64,000 nucleotides of DNA, taken from positions 1 through 64,000 of the forward strand of contig CAILMI010000054.1 in NCBI GenBank assembly GCA_903835255.1, given 5' to 3'. The notes beneath the pieces were generated by a model. That model was not told where the DNA came from and ran no database searches. It saw only the letters and a program-made list of their open reading frames with translations. A program made the position numbers and the translations under genes. Below are positions 7,871-17,271 of the stretch, piece by piece. Numbering within the stretch: the stretch's first letter is position 1; every line of letters starts with the position of its first letter. Origin of the DNA: an uncultured Verrucomicrobia subdivision 3 bacterium. GTDB taxonomy: Bacteria; Verrucomicrobiota; Verrucomicrobiia; Limisphaerales; UBA11358.

Positions 7871-10800
7871 AGCGCACTTCTTTCCGATTCATTTTCAATC
7901 TAGCCGACGGTCGCAAATGGACCAATGCCCGCTTTGTGGCTTCGAGATAAGCCAGGCCGTTTTTCAAATCCGGCTCCAGATGGGCGCCCTCGGCCCACTC
8001 ATTCCAGGCGTTCAGGAACACCACCTGCTGGCTCGCCGGGCGAGACCGCGCGCGGAAAATAGCCTGGCGCAGCCACTGCTCATAGGCGGCGGGAGTGGAG
8101 TTGTGCATCACCCACGCCTCATTGCCCCGCCGGGCGGAATTGTCCCAGGCCGGGCAGACGGTCTCGTAACGCAGATAATTCACCGGGGCGGGATTGGCGA
8201 GGGCGGGCCAGGCTTTTTGATAATCAAACACCCGCAATTTGTTTTTACCAGGAATCCGGATCTGCGCGCCCGACTTCGCCAGGGTGGTGAACTGCGGCGC
8301 AAACAAGATCTTCGCATCAAACCCGACCTGGGTGGCGTCCCACCCCTCATCCCATCCGGTCTCCACAGAGAGCAGATAAATCCCCGGCAGCCCGCCGGCG
8401 ACCGCCTCCCGCCGCCACGTCGCCGTCGTGCGCGCGGGGTCCGGCAGGTCACGGCCCTGATAGACCACAAACACCGGCTTGCCCTCGATGCGGATGGCCC
8501 GGGGATCCTTCAACGCCGGCAGCAGCCAGCGGATGTGCTCCACGTCGTCCTCCGGCGAATACTGTTGCGGCTGCAAAACATGTTGTGCCCGGCCATCCCA
8601 GCGGCGCGACCACGGCTCATTCGCCCAACAGAGGCAAAACGGGAAATCCGGCTGGCCGCTCGCGAGGATTTCGTTGAACGGCCGCTCCAGCAGCCGCTTA
8701 CCGCCGAACCAGTAATGGTAATAGCAGAAGCCGTGAATGCCATGCGCGCGGGCGAGTTCCGCCTGTGCCGAGCGCGTCTCGGCCAGCCGCAAATCATAGA
8801 AGCCCAGGTCGGCGGGGATCTGGGGCTGATGATGGCCGGCAAATGCCGGCCGGGCGCGGCCGACGTTTTTCCACTCGGTGAAGCCCTCGCCCCACCACGC
8901 ATCGTTTTGAGGGATGGGATGGAACTGCGGCAGAAAAAAGGCGATGAGCCGCACATCGGAGAGATCCGCTGAAATCTTCTTAGCAACCCGGGGTGCCGAC
9001 TTTTTGCGCCGCAAATCAAAGATGCGGCAGACGCCCTCTGCTTCGCCCGGCAGCTCGACATAGCGCGCGCCCAAATAATCGGAAAACTGCGGGTGCTGTT
9101 CCAGCCACCGGAACTGGGTTTGAGGCAGCAGGAGAAATTTCCCCCCCCGCTGGCGCAGCGATTCCAGCTGGGCGATGGCCTCCGCACTGTCCTTGGGATC
9201 ACGGCCGGCATATCCCCCCCGCTTGTTCTGGGGAAAATGGCGCCCGGAGCACCCGGGCAGCTGCAGCAATGCCTCATCGCCCCCGCTGGCGACCAGAACG
9301 GTCGCTCCGTGCGGCAGGCGGTTCCCGGTAATACTGCGGATTCTACCGGCCAGCCGGACGTGTTGCAGTTTAACCAGTTTTTCAGCGGGAACCGACAGCG
9401 TCTCGGAAACCGCCCCGGCCGCCACTTTGGGCCGGGCCTTTTTCACATTGGCAATGACAGCGGCCAGCTGCCTTCCCGCCGCCTCAGGGCCATGAGTATC
9501 CAGTAAAAAATTTCGGCTCTGCGATGCCAGCTTCTCCCACAGCGGGTCGTCGGTGAGCAGCCGCGCAATGGCCTTGGCGAAGGCCTTGCCCTCATTCGCG
9601 ATCAGGACGTGTTCCCCATCGACCAGCCCAAATCCCTCCACGCCCACCGTCGTGGAAACGGCTGGCGTCCCGGTGACGATGGACTGGAGCAGTTTGCGTT
9701 TTGTGCCCGCGCCGAAGCGGAGCGGCACCACGGAAATCCGAGCATGTTCCAGATACGGCTGCACGCTCGGCACCCAGCCCACCATGCGCACCTGCGGCAA
9801 CCCGTCCGCGAGTTTGCGAAGCTCATCAGTCAGCCCCAGGCCCAAAATGTAAATCGGATGCCGCGCCGCGAGGGCCGGGCTGAGGTGCGGCAACACCTCT
9901 TCGCATAAAAATTTCAACGCCCCGATGTTCGGCTTGTGGTAGAACGATCCCATGAACACGACTCCCCGCCGTCCGGCGAGCGGCAGCGGAGCAGGAATGG
10001 CGCGCTCTATATCCGCCACCTGATGCGTGAGGCCGGGCTGCGAGGTGAAATCGTCCAACAACACCGCCTCCTTGCTTGAAACCGTCAACACGGCGTCGGC
10101 GCCGGCGTACACGTTCAACTCGCGCATCATGGACGAACCGTGACTGGCCTCCAATGCGCCCACCGTTTTTTGGTCGGCAGCCTCTTTAAAAACCCCGCGG
10201 GCGATGCGCAGAAAATGCAGATCCACCGAGTCCACAAGGATGCGGGTTTCCGGCGAAGCCCGGCGCATTGCCGGCATGAAAATTTCCGCCACCCCCCAAT
10301 AGGCGAGCAGCGCGATGTCAAACTGCATCGCCCCGAAAAACTCCTCGCATTTCAAATTCCCCGCCAAGAAGACCGCCACGCCCTTTTGTTGCAGATGGCG
10401 CGAATAACGCTCATGGTTCAGCCGTTCGGACGCCAGGAAGGTCACGCTCCAACCCTGCGCCAACAGCAGATCGATCAGATCCATGATGCGCTTGGAGCCG
10501 CTATCGCTGTCAAATTCGGGCGGGTAGAAGGACGCCACCAGCGCGCGGCGGCCGGAGGGCCAGGCCAAAGCGGCCTGCGCCGGGGCATCCGACCAACCGG
10601 GGCGTTTGGGCTGGGCTTTGAGCGCCCGGGCCCAGCGGGTCATGAATTTCTTCTGGTTGATAACTTGATAGCGCTTCATGCCGCGCTTCAGGTCCGTGCC
10701 GGCCGTGCCGCCCTCCCGGTGCACGACCGCGCTTTCAGGCTGGAAATAAACCTTGCGCCCGGCCTCCCGCACTTTGAAACAGTAATCCGTGTCCTCGTAG

Positions 10801-12221
10801 TAGCCCGGACGATACTCCGCGCCAAAGCCGCCCAACTCGTTGAAAAGAGCCCGGGGAGTGGCCAGCATCGCGCCCGAGCAATAATCCACTTCCCTTAAAA
10901 AATTAAATCCAGGATTTTGGAGATCCGCATGATCCCGCCCGTAATTCATGGCGGAACCGTCCCGAAAAACCACGCTGCCAGCTTCCTGGATCGTCCCGTC
11001 CGGATAAATCAATTTGCCACCAACCCCGCCCGCCTCCGGGTGATCCCGCAATACCCGCAGCAACGGCTCCAGCCAGCCCGGCAGCAGGGCCAGGTCATTG
11101 TTGAGGAACACCAGAACATCGCCCGACGCCTGCGCGGCGCCGTTATTGCACGAATCCACGAAGCCCCGGTTGACGGGGTTTCGGTAATAGTTTAAGCGCG
11201 GCTCGCGCCTGGCCCACTGCTTGAGCATCTGCGCGGAGCCATCGCTCGAGCAATCATCCACTGCAATCACCTGGCAGCGGATGCCCTGCGGAATCGTCTC
11301 AAACAACGAGCGCAGACAGGCGGAGGTCATCGCCTTTCCGTTGTAGCAGGGCACGATGATGGACACCGACGTGCTGATCCCTGGCGGGCTATCCGACTTC
11401 CACTTAAATGAAAGTTTTTGAGCGGCGTTATCCAAGCGCACCACGGCGGCAGTGGCGACGCGATCTGCCTCTTTCAGACCGATGCGGTGCGGCGAGGAGG
11501 TGATGACAATGTCGGCCGTGCCATCGAGATAAGGCAGCAGACCGAAGCGACTGGGAGGAAGCCAGATTGCGAGTTGCGGAAAATATTTTTTGACATCCCC
11601 GCCGGAATGCCAGTCGAGCACCACGGGATCGCGTTCGTAGCGGGCTTGAAACTGGGCCACGAGCCCGGCGAACTGCGCGGCCAGGCCAGGTCGGGCTGCG
11701 GCGGGCTTTTGGTTCAGGGCCCAGATCGAACCCGTGTCCCCGGCGTGGGCGATGCGGCGACAATTCTGCTCCAGATACCAGCGAAAGCCCGGGTAAAAAT
11801 CCAGCCACCAAAACGAGGTCTGAGGAATGATCAGAAACCCGGCGCCGGCGGCGCGCCCCGCGGCGAGCTGGGCGAGGGCCGCCAGGTCGCAGGCAGGATG
11901 ATAGAACAGGTAGTCGCCGGCCGCGTTGCTGGAGAAATGGCGCGCGGTGCGGCCGGGCAACATCAGCAAATCCGCATCGCCGCGCGAGATGACGAGCGCG
12001 ATGGCCCGGGCCGGAAGCCGTTTAACCGCCATCTTCCTCAGGCGGGGCACTAACTGTAGATAATGATTTTTTTGGGGCGGGAGGCCTTTTCCAGCCGCGT
12101 CCTTCACGGGACGGGAATGAAGTTTTTTGACGGGTGCCTGCTTTCGCCGAAGCGTGCCTTTTTTGTGTGCAACAACAGGGCTGCGCCTGGAGGAGGATCG
12201 CTTGTGTGGTTTTTGCTTCAC
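7860..12221 (-). CDS. 1453-aa multi-domain glycosyltransferase (GT2 + GT4 + WbsX-like) with a duplicated unassigned domain
   Basis: Domains in order: a basic N-terminus (1-60); an unassigned domain (about 68-172; LVISRGDADLLMLPG, FLIIPQTSFWWL); a GT2 glycosyltransferase (about 285-530; SIIVPCYNG, VDDCSSDGS, FLNNDLALLPGW, YYEDTDYCFKV); a GT4-like transferase (about 556-925; FMGSFYHKPNIGALKF, VPLRFGAGTKRKLLQ); a second copy of the unassigned domain (about 968-1072; LVASGGDEALLQLPG, FLLLPQTQFRWL); and a WbsX/GT99-type domain (about 1090-1440; FFLPQFHPIPQND, CWANEPW, NAWNEWAEG). No membrane segment or signal peptide is seen, so it is probably cytoplasmic. It starts the glycan operon and likely adds several sugars of one surface polysaccharide, which the two downstream sulfotransferases could sulfate. 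Confidence 0.85.
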   Translation of the reverse strand: MKQKPHKRSSSRRSPVVAHKKGTLRRKQAPVKKLHSRPVKDAAGKGLPPQKNHYLQLVPRLRKMAVKRLPARAIALVISRGDADLLMLPGRTARHFSSNAAGDYLFYHPACDLAALAQLAAGRAAGAGFLIIPQTSFWWLDFYPGFRWYLEQNCRRIAHAGDTGSIWALNQKPAAARPGLAAQFAGLVAQFQARYERDPVVLDWHSGGDVKKYFPQLAIWLPPSRFGLLPYLDGTADIVITSSPHRIGLKEADRVATAAVVRLDNAAQKLSFKWKSDSPPGISTSVSIIVPCYNGKAMTSACLRSLFETIPQGIRCQVIAVDDCSSDGSAQMLKQWARREPRLNYYRNPVNRGFVDSCNNGAAQASGDVLVFLNNDLALLPGWLEPLLRVLRDHPEAGGVGGKLIYPDGTIQEAGSVVFRDGSAMNYGRDHADLQNPGFNFLREVDYCSGAMLATPRALFNELGGFGAEYRPGYYEDTDYCFKVREAGRKVYFQPESAVVHREGGTAGTDLKRGMKRYQVINQKKFMTRWARALKAQPKRPGWSDAPAQAALAWPSGRRALVASFYPPEFDSDSGSKRIMDLIDLLLAQGWSVTFLASERLNHERYSRHLQQKGVAVFLAGNLKCEEFFGAMQFDIALLAYWGVAEIFMPAMRRASPETRILVDSVDLHFLRIARGVFKEAADQKTVGALEASHGSSMMRELNVYAGADAVLTVSSKEAVLLDDFTSQPGLTHQVADIERAIPAPLPLAGRRGVVFMGSFYHKPNIGALKFLCEEVLPHLSPALAARHPIYILGLGLTDELRKLADGLPQVRMVGWVPSVQPYLEHARISVVPLRFGAGTKRKLLQSIVTGTPAVSTTVGVEGFGLVDGEHVLIANEGKAFAKAIARLLTDDPLWEKLASQSRNFLLDTHGPEAAGRQLAAVIANVKKARPKVAAGAVSETLSVPAEKLVKLQHVRLAGRIRSITGNRLPHGATVLVASGGDEALLQLPGCSGRHFPQNKRGGYAGRDPKDSAEAIAQLESLRQRGGKFLLLPQTQFRWLEQHPQFSDYLGARYVELPGEAEGVCRIFDLRRKKSAPRVAKKISADLSDVRLIAFFLPQFHPIPQNDAWWGEGFTEWKNVGRARPAFAGHHQPQIPADLGFYDLRLAETRSAQAELARAHGIHGFCYYHYWFGGKRLLERPFNEILASGQPDFPFCLCWANEPWSRRWDGRAQHVLQPQQYSPEDDVEHIRWLLPALKDPRAIRIEGKPVFVVYQGRDLPDPARTTATWRREAVAGGLPGIYLLSVETGWDEGWDATQVGFDAKILFAPQFTTLAKSGAQIRIPGKNKLRVFDYQKAWPALANPAPVNYLRYETVCPAWDNSARRGNEAWVMHNSTPAAYEQWLRQAIFRARSRPASQQVVFLNAWNEWAEGAHLEPDLKNGLAYLEATKRALVHLRPSARLKMNRKEVRYGL

Positions 12222-12650
12222 AAAAATTTCTAAGAATGTAACAAGGTTTCAATCCTACTGCAACTATTCCTGAACTCCATTAAGCCCCATTGGGAGAAGG
12301 CACGCGGTCCCTTTTGTTTGGCCCGCCCGGCGCGGGCGGGGACAGCGCAGCGCAGCGTGCTACCCCAGCGATAATTGGCGAAACCCTGTTTCGGAATTTG
12401 GGTTGAATTGAGTGTGAAATCGCCAGCCGTCCAGAGGCAAAAGCCCGATTCAGGATATCAAACCAAAAAACGGGAAGCCACGGCTGAAAAAAACCCCGGA
12501 GAGTGACAAGATTAAATCCGAACGCGGTTGCCAATCACTGCCAAATACGGCCCTTTTCCTAAACTTTGAACACCATTGCATCGAGCTCAAAATTGCGGGC
12601 AGATAACCGATAAACCCTTTTTTAATGGGCTTTTTATTAAGTTTTTGAAG
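12222..12650. other. intergenic region upstream of the glycan operon
   Basis: No gene is supported; an 84-codon minus frame here has no protein-like features. A GC-rich perfect hairpin (CCCGCCCG with CGGGCGGG, loop GCG) lies at 12322-12340 beside a repetitive GCAGCGCAGCGCAGC tract, resembling the window's other dispersed repeats. The promoter of the glycan operon should lie near 12222-12300, but no clear -35/-10 pair was identified. Confidence 0.4.
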
Positions 12651-12725
<75 letters not shown>

Positions 12726-12872
12726 CACCGAAAACGGTCTTCTATTTTGCGGACAATTCCCGCGCTGTCAAATCCGAACCGCAGCTGCCAAGCCGAGGCA
12801 GAATCGGAACGCCCCAAAAAAACGGCGGCGATTGCTGGGACAGGAAGCCCTGCCGCAGACGAGGGGACTTGG

Positions 12873-12908
12873 AAAAAAAGCGGGGTCTGGTTTTACCCAG
12901 ACCCCGCT
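12873..12908 (-). terminator. strong intrinsic terminator of the RRM gene
   Basis: On the minus strand a near-perfect hairpin, AGCGGGGTCTGG-GTAAAA-CCAGACCCCGCT, is followed by a run of seven T. It lies about 20 bases after the stop of the RRM protein gene. Confidence 0.9.
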
Positions 12909-12928
12909 CTGAAAATAACCGCTAAAGA

Positions 12929-13264
12929 TTAATAGCGCTCACGACGACCGCCGCCGCCGCCACCGCCGCCGCCGTATTCACGACGACCGCCGCCGCCGCC
13001 GCCGGGGGCGCGTTCTTCACGGGGCTTAGCCACGTTGACGGTGAGGGCGCGACCATCCAACTGCGCGCCGTTCAGGGCGGCAATGGCTTTCTGCGCTTCT
13101 TCCGCCGTGCTCATGGTGATGAAACCGAAACCGCGGGGACGGCCGCTCATGCGGTCCATCATCAGGTTGGTTTCAGTGACCGTGCCGTGCGCCGCAAAGG
13201 CGTCCTGGAGGTCGTTTTCGGTGGTATTGAAGGAAAGATTTCCAACAAATAATTTATTGCTCAT
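12929..13264 (-). CDS. glycine-rich RRM RNA-binding protein
   Basis: The protein has 111 aa. A single RRM occupies residues 1-82, with RNP2 LFVGNLSF at residues 5-12 and RNP1 RGFGFITM near residues 44-51. A tail of Gly and Arg follows ([24 protein letters not shown]). This architecture matches the small bacterial glycine-rich RNA-binding proteins of cyanobacteria and the PVC group, thought to act as RNA chaperones and often cold-induced. It is monocistronic with a strong terminator. The neighbouring tRNA, TrhO-RluA and helicase genes also concern RNA. Confidence 0.93.
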   Translation of the reverse strand: MSNKLFVGNLSFNTTENDLQDAFAAHGTVTETNLMMDRMSGRPRGFGFITMSTAEEAQKAIAALNGAQLDGRALTVNVAKPREERAPGGGGGGRREYGGGGGGGGGRRERY

Positions 13265-13584
13265 TGATGTTTTACTGTCCGACTAACACTGCACTCACCA
13301 GACTGTTTCCGAACTTCGGATTTCAAATCATCACTGAACGGAGTTCACTTGAAGATTTACCATGCCATGGGACTGACAAGCTATCTAACAGCTGGGTCCA
13401 TATTAGACGGCGATGGCCCGATGGCAACATTTTTCTTTGGTTTTTATTGGCCGGCCTTTTACCCCCCTTTTATTTCCATTTTTCAACCCACTCCCCAACG
13501 CACCCCAAAAACCGGGCCGCCACCAAATTGCCGGACCTCATCTCCAGATGTGGCACTGGGAATCACAATCGCGCCCCTTCCCCT
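13265..13584. other. long leader or promoter region of the RRM gene
   Basis: About 320 bases lie between the RRM start and the end of the TrhO-RluA fusion. No gene is supported. It should hold the RRM promoter and a 5' leader, possibly structured as in cold-inducible RNA-binding protein genes, but no specific motif could be assigned. Confidence 0.3.
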
Positions 13585-15402
13585 TCAGCCCGGTCCGGGC
13601 GGACGGGCGCCCCTGAACGCGGCCCACGCCGGCGGCGGCGCCGTGAACTCGGCCGGCTGCCGGGTTAGCGGATGCACAAATTGAATTTTCCAGGCGTGCA
13701 GGCACAGAGGCGCATCGCCGACCGCCAGCGTCTGCGTGTCGCCGATTTTTTTCCCGGGCAGATAGACGGGATCCCCCGCCACGGGGAACCCCAGATGCCA
13801 GAGGTGAATCCGGATCTGATGGGTGCGTCCGGTCAGCGGCCGCGCCTCCAGCAGCGCTGTGCCATCGGCGTTCCGTTGCAGCACCCGGAATTGGGTGTGC
13901 GCCTTCAGGCCCGAATCCACATCCACCGTGCGCGACCCCAGCTCGCCGGACTCGGCGCTGATGGGAGCATCGCACTGGAACACCTCCTCCGGCGGCTGGC
14001 CTTGCACGCGGACCAGGTACTGTTTCTCGACCGTGCCGCGCGCGAACTGCGGCTGCAACCGCCCCGCGAAATGCTGGGTGCGGGTGACCAGCACAATCCC
14101 GGTGGTGTTGGCGTCCAGCCGGTGCGCCGGATACGGCCTTTGCGGATGGTAAACGAGCCCCAGGAGGTGCCGGAGCGTGTTGCGATAAAACCGCCCGCCC
14201 GCATGCATCGGCAGAGGGGCGGGTTTGTTAACCACAATCAGCGCCTCATCCTCGTGCAGAATTTCAATCCCGCCATTCACCTCCGGCTCGGTCACGTTGG
14301 GGAACAGATGCCGGTAGCGCTCTCCGGCGCGGACGGTATGCGTGGAGGCCATCGGCGCGCGCCCCGCGTCCACCACCAACCCGCGCCGGCATTCTTCTTC
14401 CCAGTAGGCGGAGGGCACCTGTTTCACCACCCGGCACAATGCCTCCAAAAGGGTCGCCCCGGCACAGTCCTGAGGGACGTTGATGGACTTGTAGTTCTCG
14501 CGCGGCTGGCTGCCCGGCAGGGGCGTGGTGGCGCGCCGGACGGCTTCGTGCCGCCGGGCGATGGTCAGCGCCATCTGTTCGGCCGGCGTCTTGAAACAAT
14601 ACGGGCAGGACTGGCCCGGCACATGGCGCGGGTCGCCCTGGTCGGCCTCATTCAGGGGTGTCTGGCACCGGAAACATTGGGTCGATTCCGTCTCCTGCAG
14701 GCTGGGGTCAAGACCCACACGCTGATCGAATACGAAACATTCCCCGTTGTAATGAGCCCCCCCGCACTCCTCGAAATATTTAAGGATGCCGCCGTCGAGC
14801 TGGAAAATATTTTTGAATCCCTCCCGCTCCATAAACGGCCCCGCCTTCTCGCACCGGATGCCCCCGGTGCAAAACATCACCAGGGGCTGATCCTTCATCT
14901 GGGACGGAAGCCTGCGAACCGCTTCGGGAAAATCCCGGAAATGATCCACCCCGATCGGCAGCGCATTCTGAAACGTGCCGAGCTTCACCTCATAATTATT
15001 GCGCGTGTCCAGCAATGTCACCGGCCGGCCTTCGTCAAGCCACCGCTTCAGCTCCTTCGCCGCCAGCTTGGGCGACGGGTGCCGGGCCGGGTCGATGCCC
15101 GGGACACCGAAGGCGATGATCTCCCGCTTGATTCGCACCAGCATCTTGTTGAATGGCTGATGTGCCGTCTCACTGATTTTCAGCGACAGATCCTCCAAGC
15201 CGGGCTGGCGGCGCAATTCCGCGAGCAGGCGATCAATGCCGGCCTGCACGCCGGCCACAAACAGATTGATGCCCTCCGCGCTAAGGAGAATCGTGCCCTT
15301 GAGCCCCCCCTGTTTGCAGAGGGATAACAAGCGCGCCCGCAGGGAACGCAATTCCGGCAGGGCGACGAATTTGTACGCGGCAATGTTAATGATGGGAGAC
15401 AT
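13585..15402 (-). CDS. fusion of TrhO-type rhodanese (tRNA U34 hydroxylase) and RluA-family pseudouridine synthase
   Basis: The protein has 605 aa from the ATG at 15402, chosen because MSPIINIAAYKFV matches the usual TrhO/YceA opening. Residues 1-275 are TrhO-like: an N-terminal ferredoxin-like fold, a rhodanese domain with catalytic-loop Cys178 (MFCTGGIRC), and a C-terminal Cys cluster (CFRC...CPYC at about 243-269). TrhO makes 5-hydroxyuridine at tRNA U34. Residues about 375-590 are an RluA-type pseudouridine synthase with the catalytic motif HRLD at 427-430 and the RTHQIRIHL motif. The linker at about 305-365 resembles an S4-like RNA-binding segment. The fusion would join two uridine-modifying activities in one polypeptide; the RNA target of the second half is unknown. 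Confidence 0.88.
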   Translation of the reverse strand: MSPIINIAAYKFVALPELRSLRARLLSLCKQGGLKGTILLSAEGINLFVAGVQAGIDRLLAELRRQPGLEDLSLKISETAHQPFNKMLVRIKREIIAFGVPGIDPARHPSPKLAAKELKRWLDEGRPVTLLDTRNNYEVKLGTFQNALPIGVDHFRDFPEAVRRLPSQMKDQPLVMFCTGGIRCEKAGPFMEREGFKNIFQLDGGILKYFEECGGAHYNGECFVFDQRVGLDPSLQETESTQCFRCQTPLNEADQGDPRHVPGQSCPYCFKTPAEQMALTIARRHEAVRRATTPLPGSQPRENYKSINVPQDCAGATLLEALCRVVKQVPSAYWEEECRRGLVVDAGRAPMASTHTVRAGERYRHLFPNVTEPEVNGGIEILHEDEALIVVNKPAPLPMHAGGRFYRNTLRHLLGLVYHPQRPYPAHRLDANTTGIVLVTRTQHFAGRLQPQFARGTVEKQYLVRVQGQPPEEVFQCDAPISAESGELGSRTVDVDSGLKAHTQFRVLQRNADGTALLEARPLTGRTHQIRIHLWHLGFPVAGDPVYLPGKKIGDTQTLAVGDAPLCLHAWKIQFVHPLTRQPAEFTAPPPAWAAFRGARPPGPG

Positions 15403-15648
15403 CAAAGCGGAAGGCAGAATACCAAACTCCCCGCCGGAAGCCAGCCTGTCGGGGAACGCGCCTGAATAAGCGGCAGGCAACGGAATCACGCCCCCCCGGG
15501 GGGGCGACCTCAGGAAGCGGCGCTGAAAACAGCGCGCTGTCTAAGCCATTTCAAGCGCGTGATCGGAGGAGAAATTGCCGCGGGCCTGCGGGGGCGACAG
15601 CACCCTCGGCGCAATGCTCAGGAGACGCGCGGCGGCTTCCCCGGCCGC

Positions 15649-17076
15649 TCAGCGCGGGCTGAAGCGCCGGCCGTAACTGGAAGGGCGGCTGGGGAAATGG
15701 CGTTCATTGCCCCCTTCGCGATTGCCGCTGACCGGTTGTTGCGGACGGCCGCCGCCGGATTGCGGGCGACTAGCGCCACCGTTTTGGGGCCGGCCATCTT
15801 GCGGCGGCCGCGGATGCGGATGCGAGGAGGCTTGGCGGGGACGCTGTTGACCGCCTGATTGACCGCGCTGCGGTCCACGCTGCTGGCCCCGGCCTTGTTG
15901 CGGATGGCGCGGGCGATCTTCCACCACATGCGGGACCACCTGGGCATAATTAAATCCCTCCGCCCGCTTCCGCACGATGCCGCGGCCAATGAACCGCTCC
16001 AGCGCGCGCAGCTCGCCATGATCCTCCGGGGTGACAAAACTGATGGCGTCGCCCACCGCCTGCGCGCGGCCCGTCCGGCCGATCCGATGGACATAATCCT
16101 CCACGTGCATCGGGAAATCATAGTTCACCACGTGCGAGATACCGTCCACGTCAATGCCCCGGGCGGCAATGTCCGTGGCCACCAACACGCTCACCACGCC
16201 GGACTTAAAATCCTTCAACGCCTTGAGCCGCTGATTTTGGGAGCGGTTGGAATGGAGGGTGGCCGTCTTGACCCCATTTTGTTCGAGCTGCCGCGCGAGC
16301 CGGTCGGCGGCGTGCTTCATGCGGGTGAAGACCAGCACCATGTCCATGGCGGGCTCCTTCAAAAGATGAACCAGCAGCGCGGTCTTCAGCGACTTCGGCA
16401 CTTCATACACCAGCTGGGTGACCGTCTCGGCGGGATTCGAGCGGCGGCCGATCTGCACCGTTTTCGGCGCGTGCTGAAACTCGTGCGTGAGGGTTTCAAT
16501 TTCCTTGGAAAGCGTGGCGGAGAAAAGCAGCGTCTGGCGCTTCGGCGGCAGCGATCGGACGATCTGGCGGATGGAAGGCAGGAAACCCATATCGAGCATC
16601 CGATCCGCCTCGTCAAGCACCAGGTACTGCAACTGGGAGAAGTCGGCGTAGCGGCGCTGCATCAGATCCATCAACCGGCCGGGGCAGGCGATGATGAGAT
16701 GCGTGCCGGCGCGCAGAGCATTGATCTGGGGATTTTCGCCGACGCCGCCGAACACGGTGGCGACGCGCAGCGGCAGATGTTTGCCGTAGGCTTTGACATT
16801 CTCCTCGATCTGCAGAACCAGCTCGCGCGTCGGCGCCAGCACCAGGGCGCAGGTGCCGCGCTGGCGCCCGTCGCCCACAACGGCAGCTAGCCGGGTGAGC
16901 ATTGGCAGGGTGAACGCCGCGGTTTTTCCCGTGCCCGTCTGGGCGATGCCGATGAGGTCGTGTCCGGCCAGGATCGGCGGGATGGCCGCCGCCTGGATGG
17001 GCGTGGGCTCGGTGTAACCGGCTTCCTTCACCGCCTGCAAAACTTTCGGGTCCAATCCCAGCGCGCTAAATGACAT
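15649..17076 (-). CDS. rhlE: DEAD-box RNA helicase, RhlE-like
   Basis: The protein has 475 aa. All core motifs are present: Q motif (GYTEPTPIQAAAIP), motif I AQTGTGKT, Ia PTRELVLQI, II DEAD, III SAT, V ATDIAARGID and VI HRIGRTGRA. The C-terminal 85 residues are low-complexity, rich in Q, R, G and P (QQGRGQQRGPQRGQSGGQQ). RhlE-type helicases unwind RNA duplexes in ribosome assembly or mRNA decay. The gene is monocistronic, and its promoter lies in the shared region up to 17270. Confidence 0.92.
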   Translation of the reverse strand: MSFSALGLDPKVLQAVKEAGYTEPTPIQAAAIPPILAGHDLIGIAQTGTGKTAAFTLPMLTRLAAVVGDGRQRGTCALVLAPTRELVLQIEENVKAYGKHLPLRVATVFGGVGENPQINALRAGTHLIIACPGRLMDLMQRRYADFSQLQYLVLDEADRMLDMGFLPSIRQIVRSLPPKRQTLLFSATLSKEIETLTHEFQHAPKTVQIGRRSNPAETVTQLVYEVPKSLKTALLVHLLKEPAMDMVLVFTRMKHAADRLARQLEQNGVKTATLHSNRSQNQRLKALKDFKSGVVSVLVATDIAARGIDVDGISHVVNYDFPMHVEDYVHRIGRTGRAQAVGDAISFVTPEDHGELRALERFIGRGIVRKRAEGFNYAQVVPHVVEDRPRHPQQGRGQQRGPQRGQSGGQQRPRQASSHPHPRPPQDGRPQNGGASRPQSGGGRPQQPVSGNREGGNERHFPSRPSSYGRRFSPR

Positions 17077-17176
17077 GGTTTCAATATGCGGGAAACGCCG
17101 GACAATAGCACGCTATTAAGTGCGTCAGCGCGGGCCGGCGCCAAAAACCGCGGATAAAAAATGATCATGTCCGCCA

Positions 17177-17205
17177 TTTACAAAAGGCGCGCGCTTACGC
17201 ATGAT
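17177..17205 (+). promoter_or_regulatory. candidate promoter of the lysine-rich mini-gene
   Basis: TTTACA at 17177-17182 (five of six matches to the -35 consensus) is followed, after 17 bases, by CATGAT at 17200-17205 (four of six to -10). Transcription would start about 60 bases before the mini-gene. No other pair of this quality was seen between 17077 and 17271. Confidence 0.35.
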
Positions 17206-17271
17206 GGATTCATCTCCGGGGAAACTAACCATCCCGAAGTGTAGCAAACTAAAAAAAAAACACATAATACT

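Noticed and set aside
7812-8972. 386-codon plus-strand frame opposite the glycosyltransferase gene
   Set aside because: It crosses two real genes in antisense and has no family features.
5076-12221. Glycan operon considered as a phage or defence island
   Set aside because: All recognisable domains are glycosyl- or sulfotransferases; no nuclease, integrase or defence domain is seen.
12280-12534. 84-codon minus frame upstream of the glycan operon
   Set aside because: No motif, runs through a GC-rich hairpin and repetitive tract, no ribosome site.
13672-15327. 551-codon plus-strand frame opposite the TrhO-RluA fusion
   Set aside because: The opposite strand carries two complete catalytic domains; this frame has shadow composition (rich in Arg, Gly, His, Gln).
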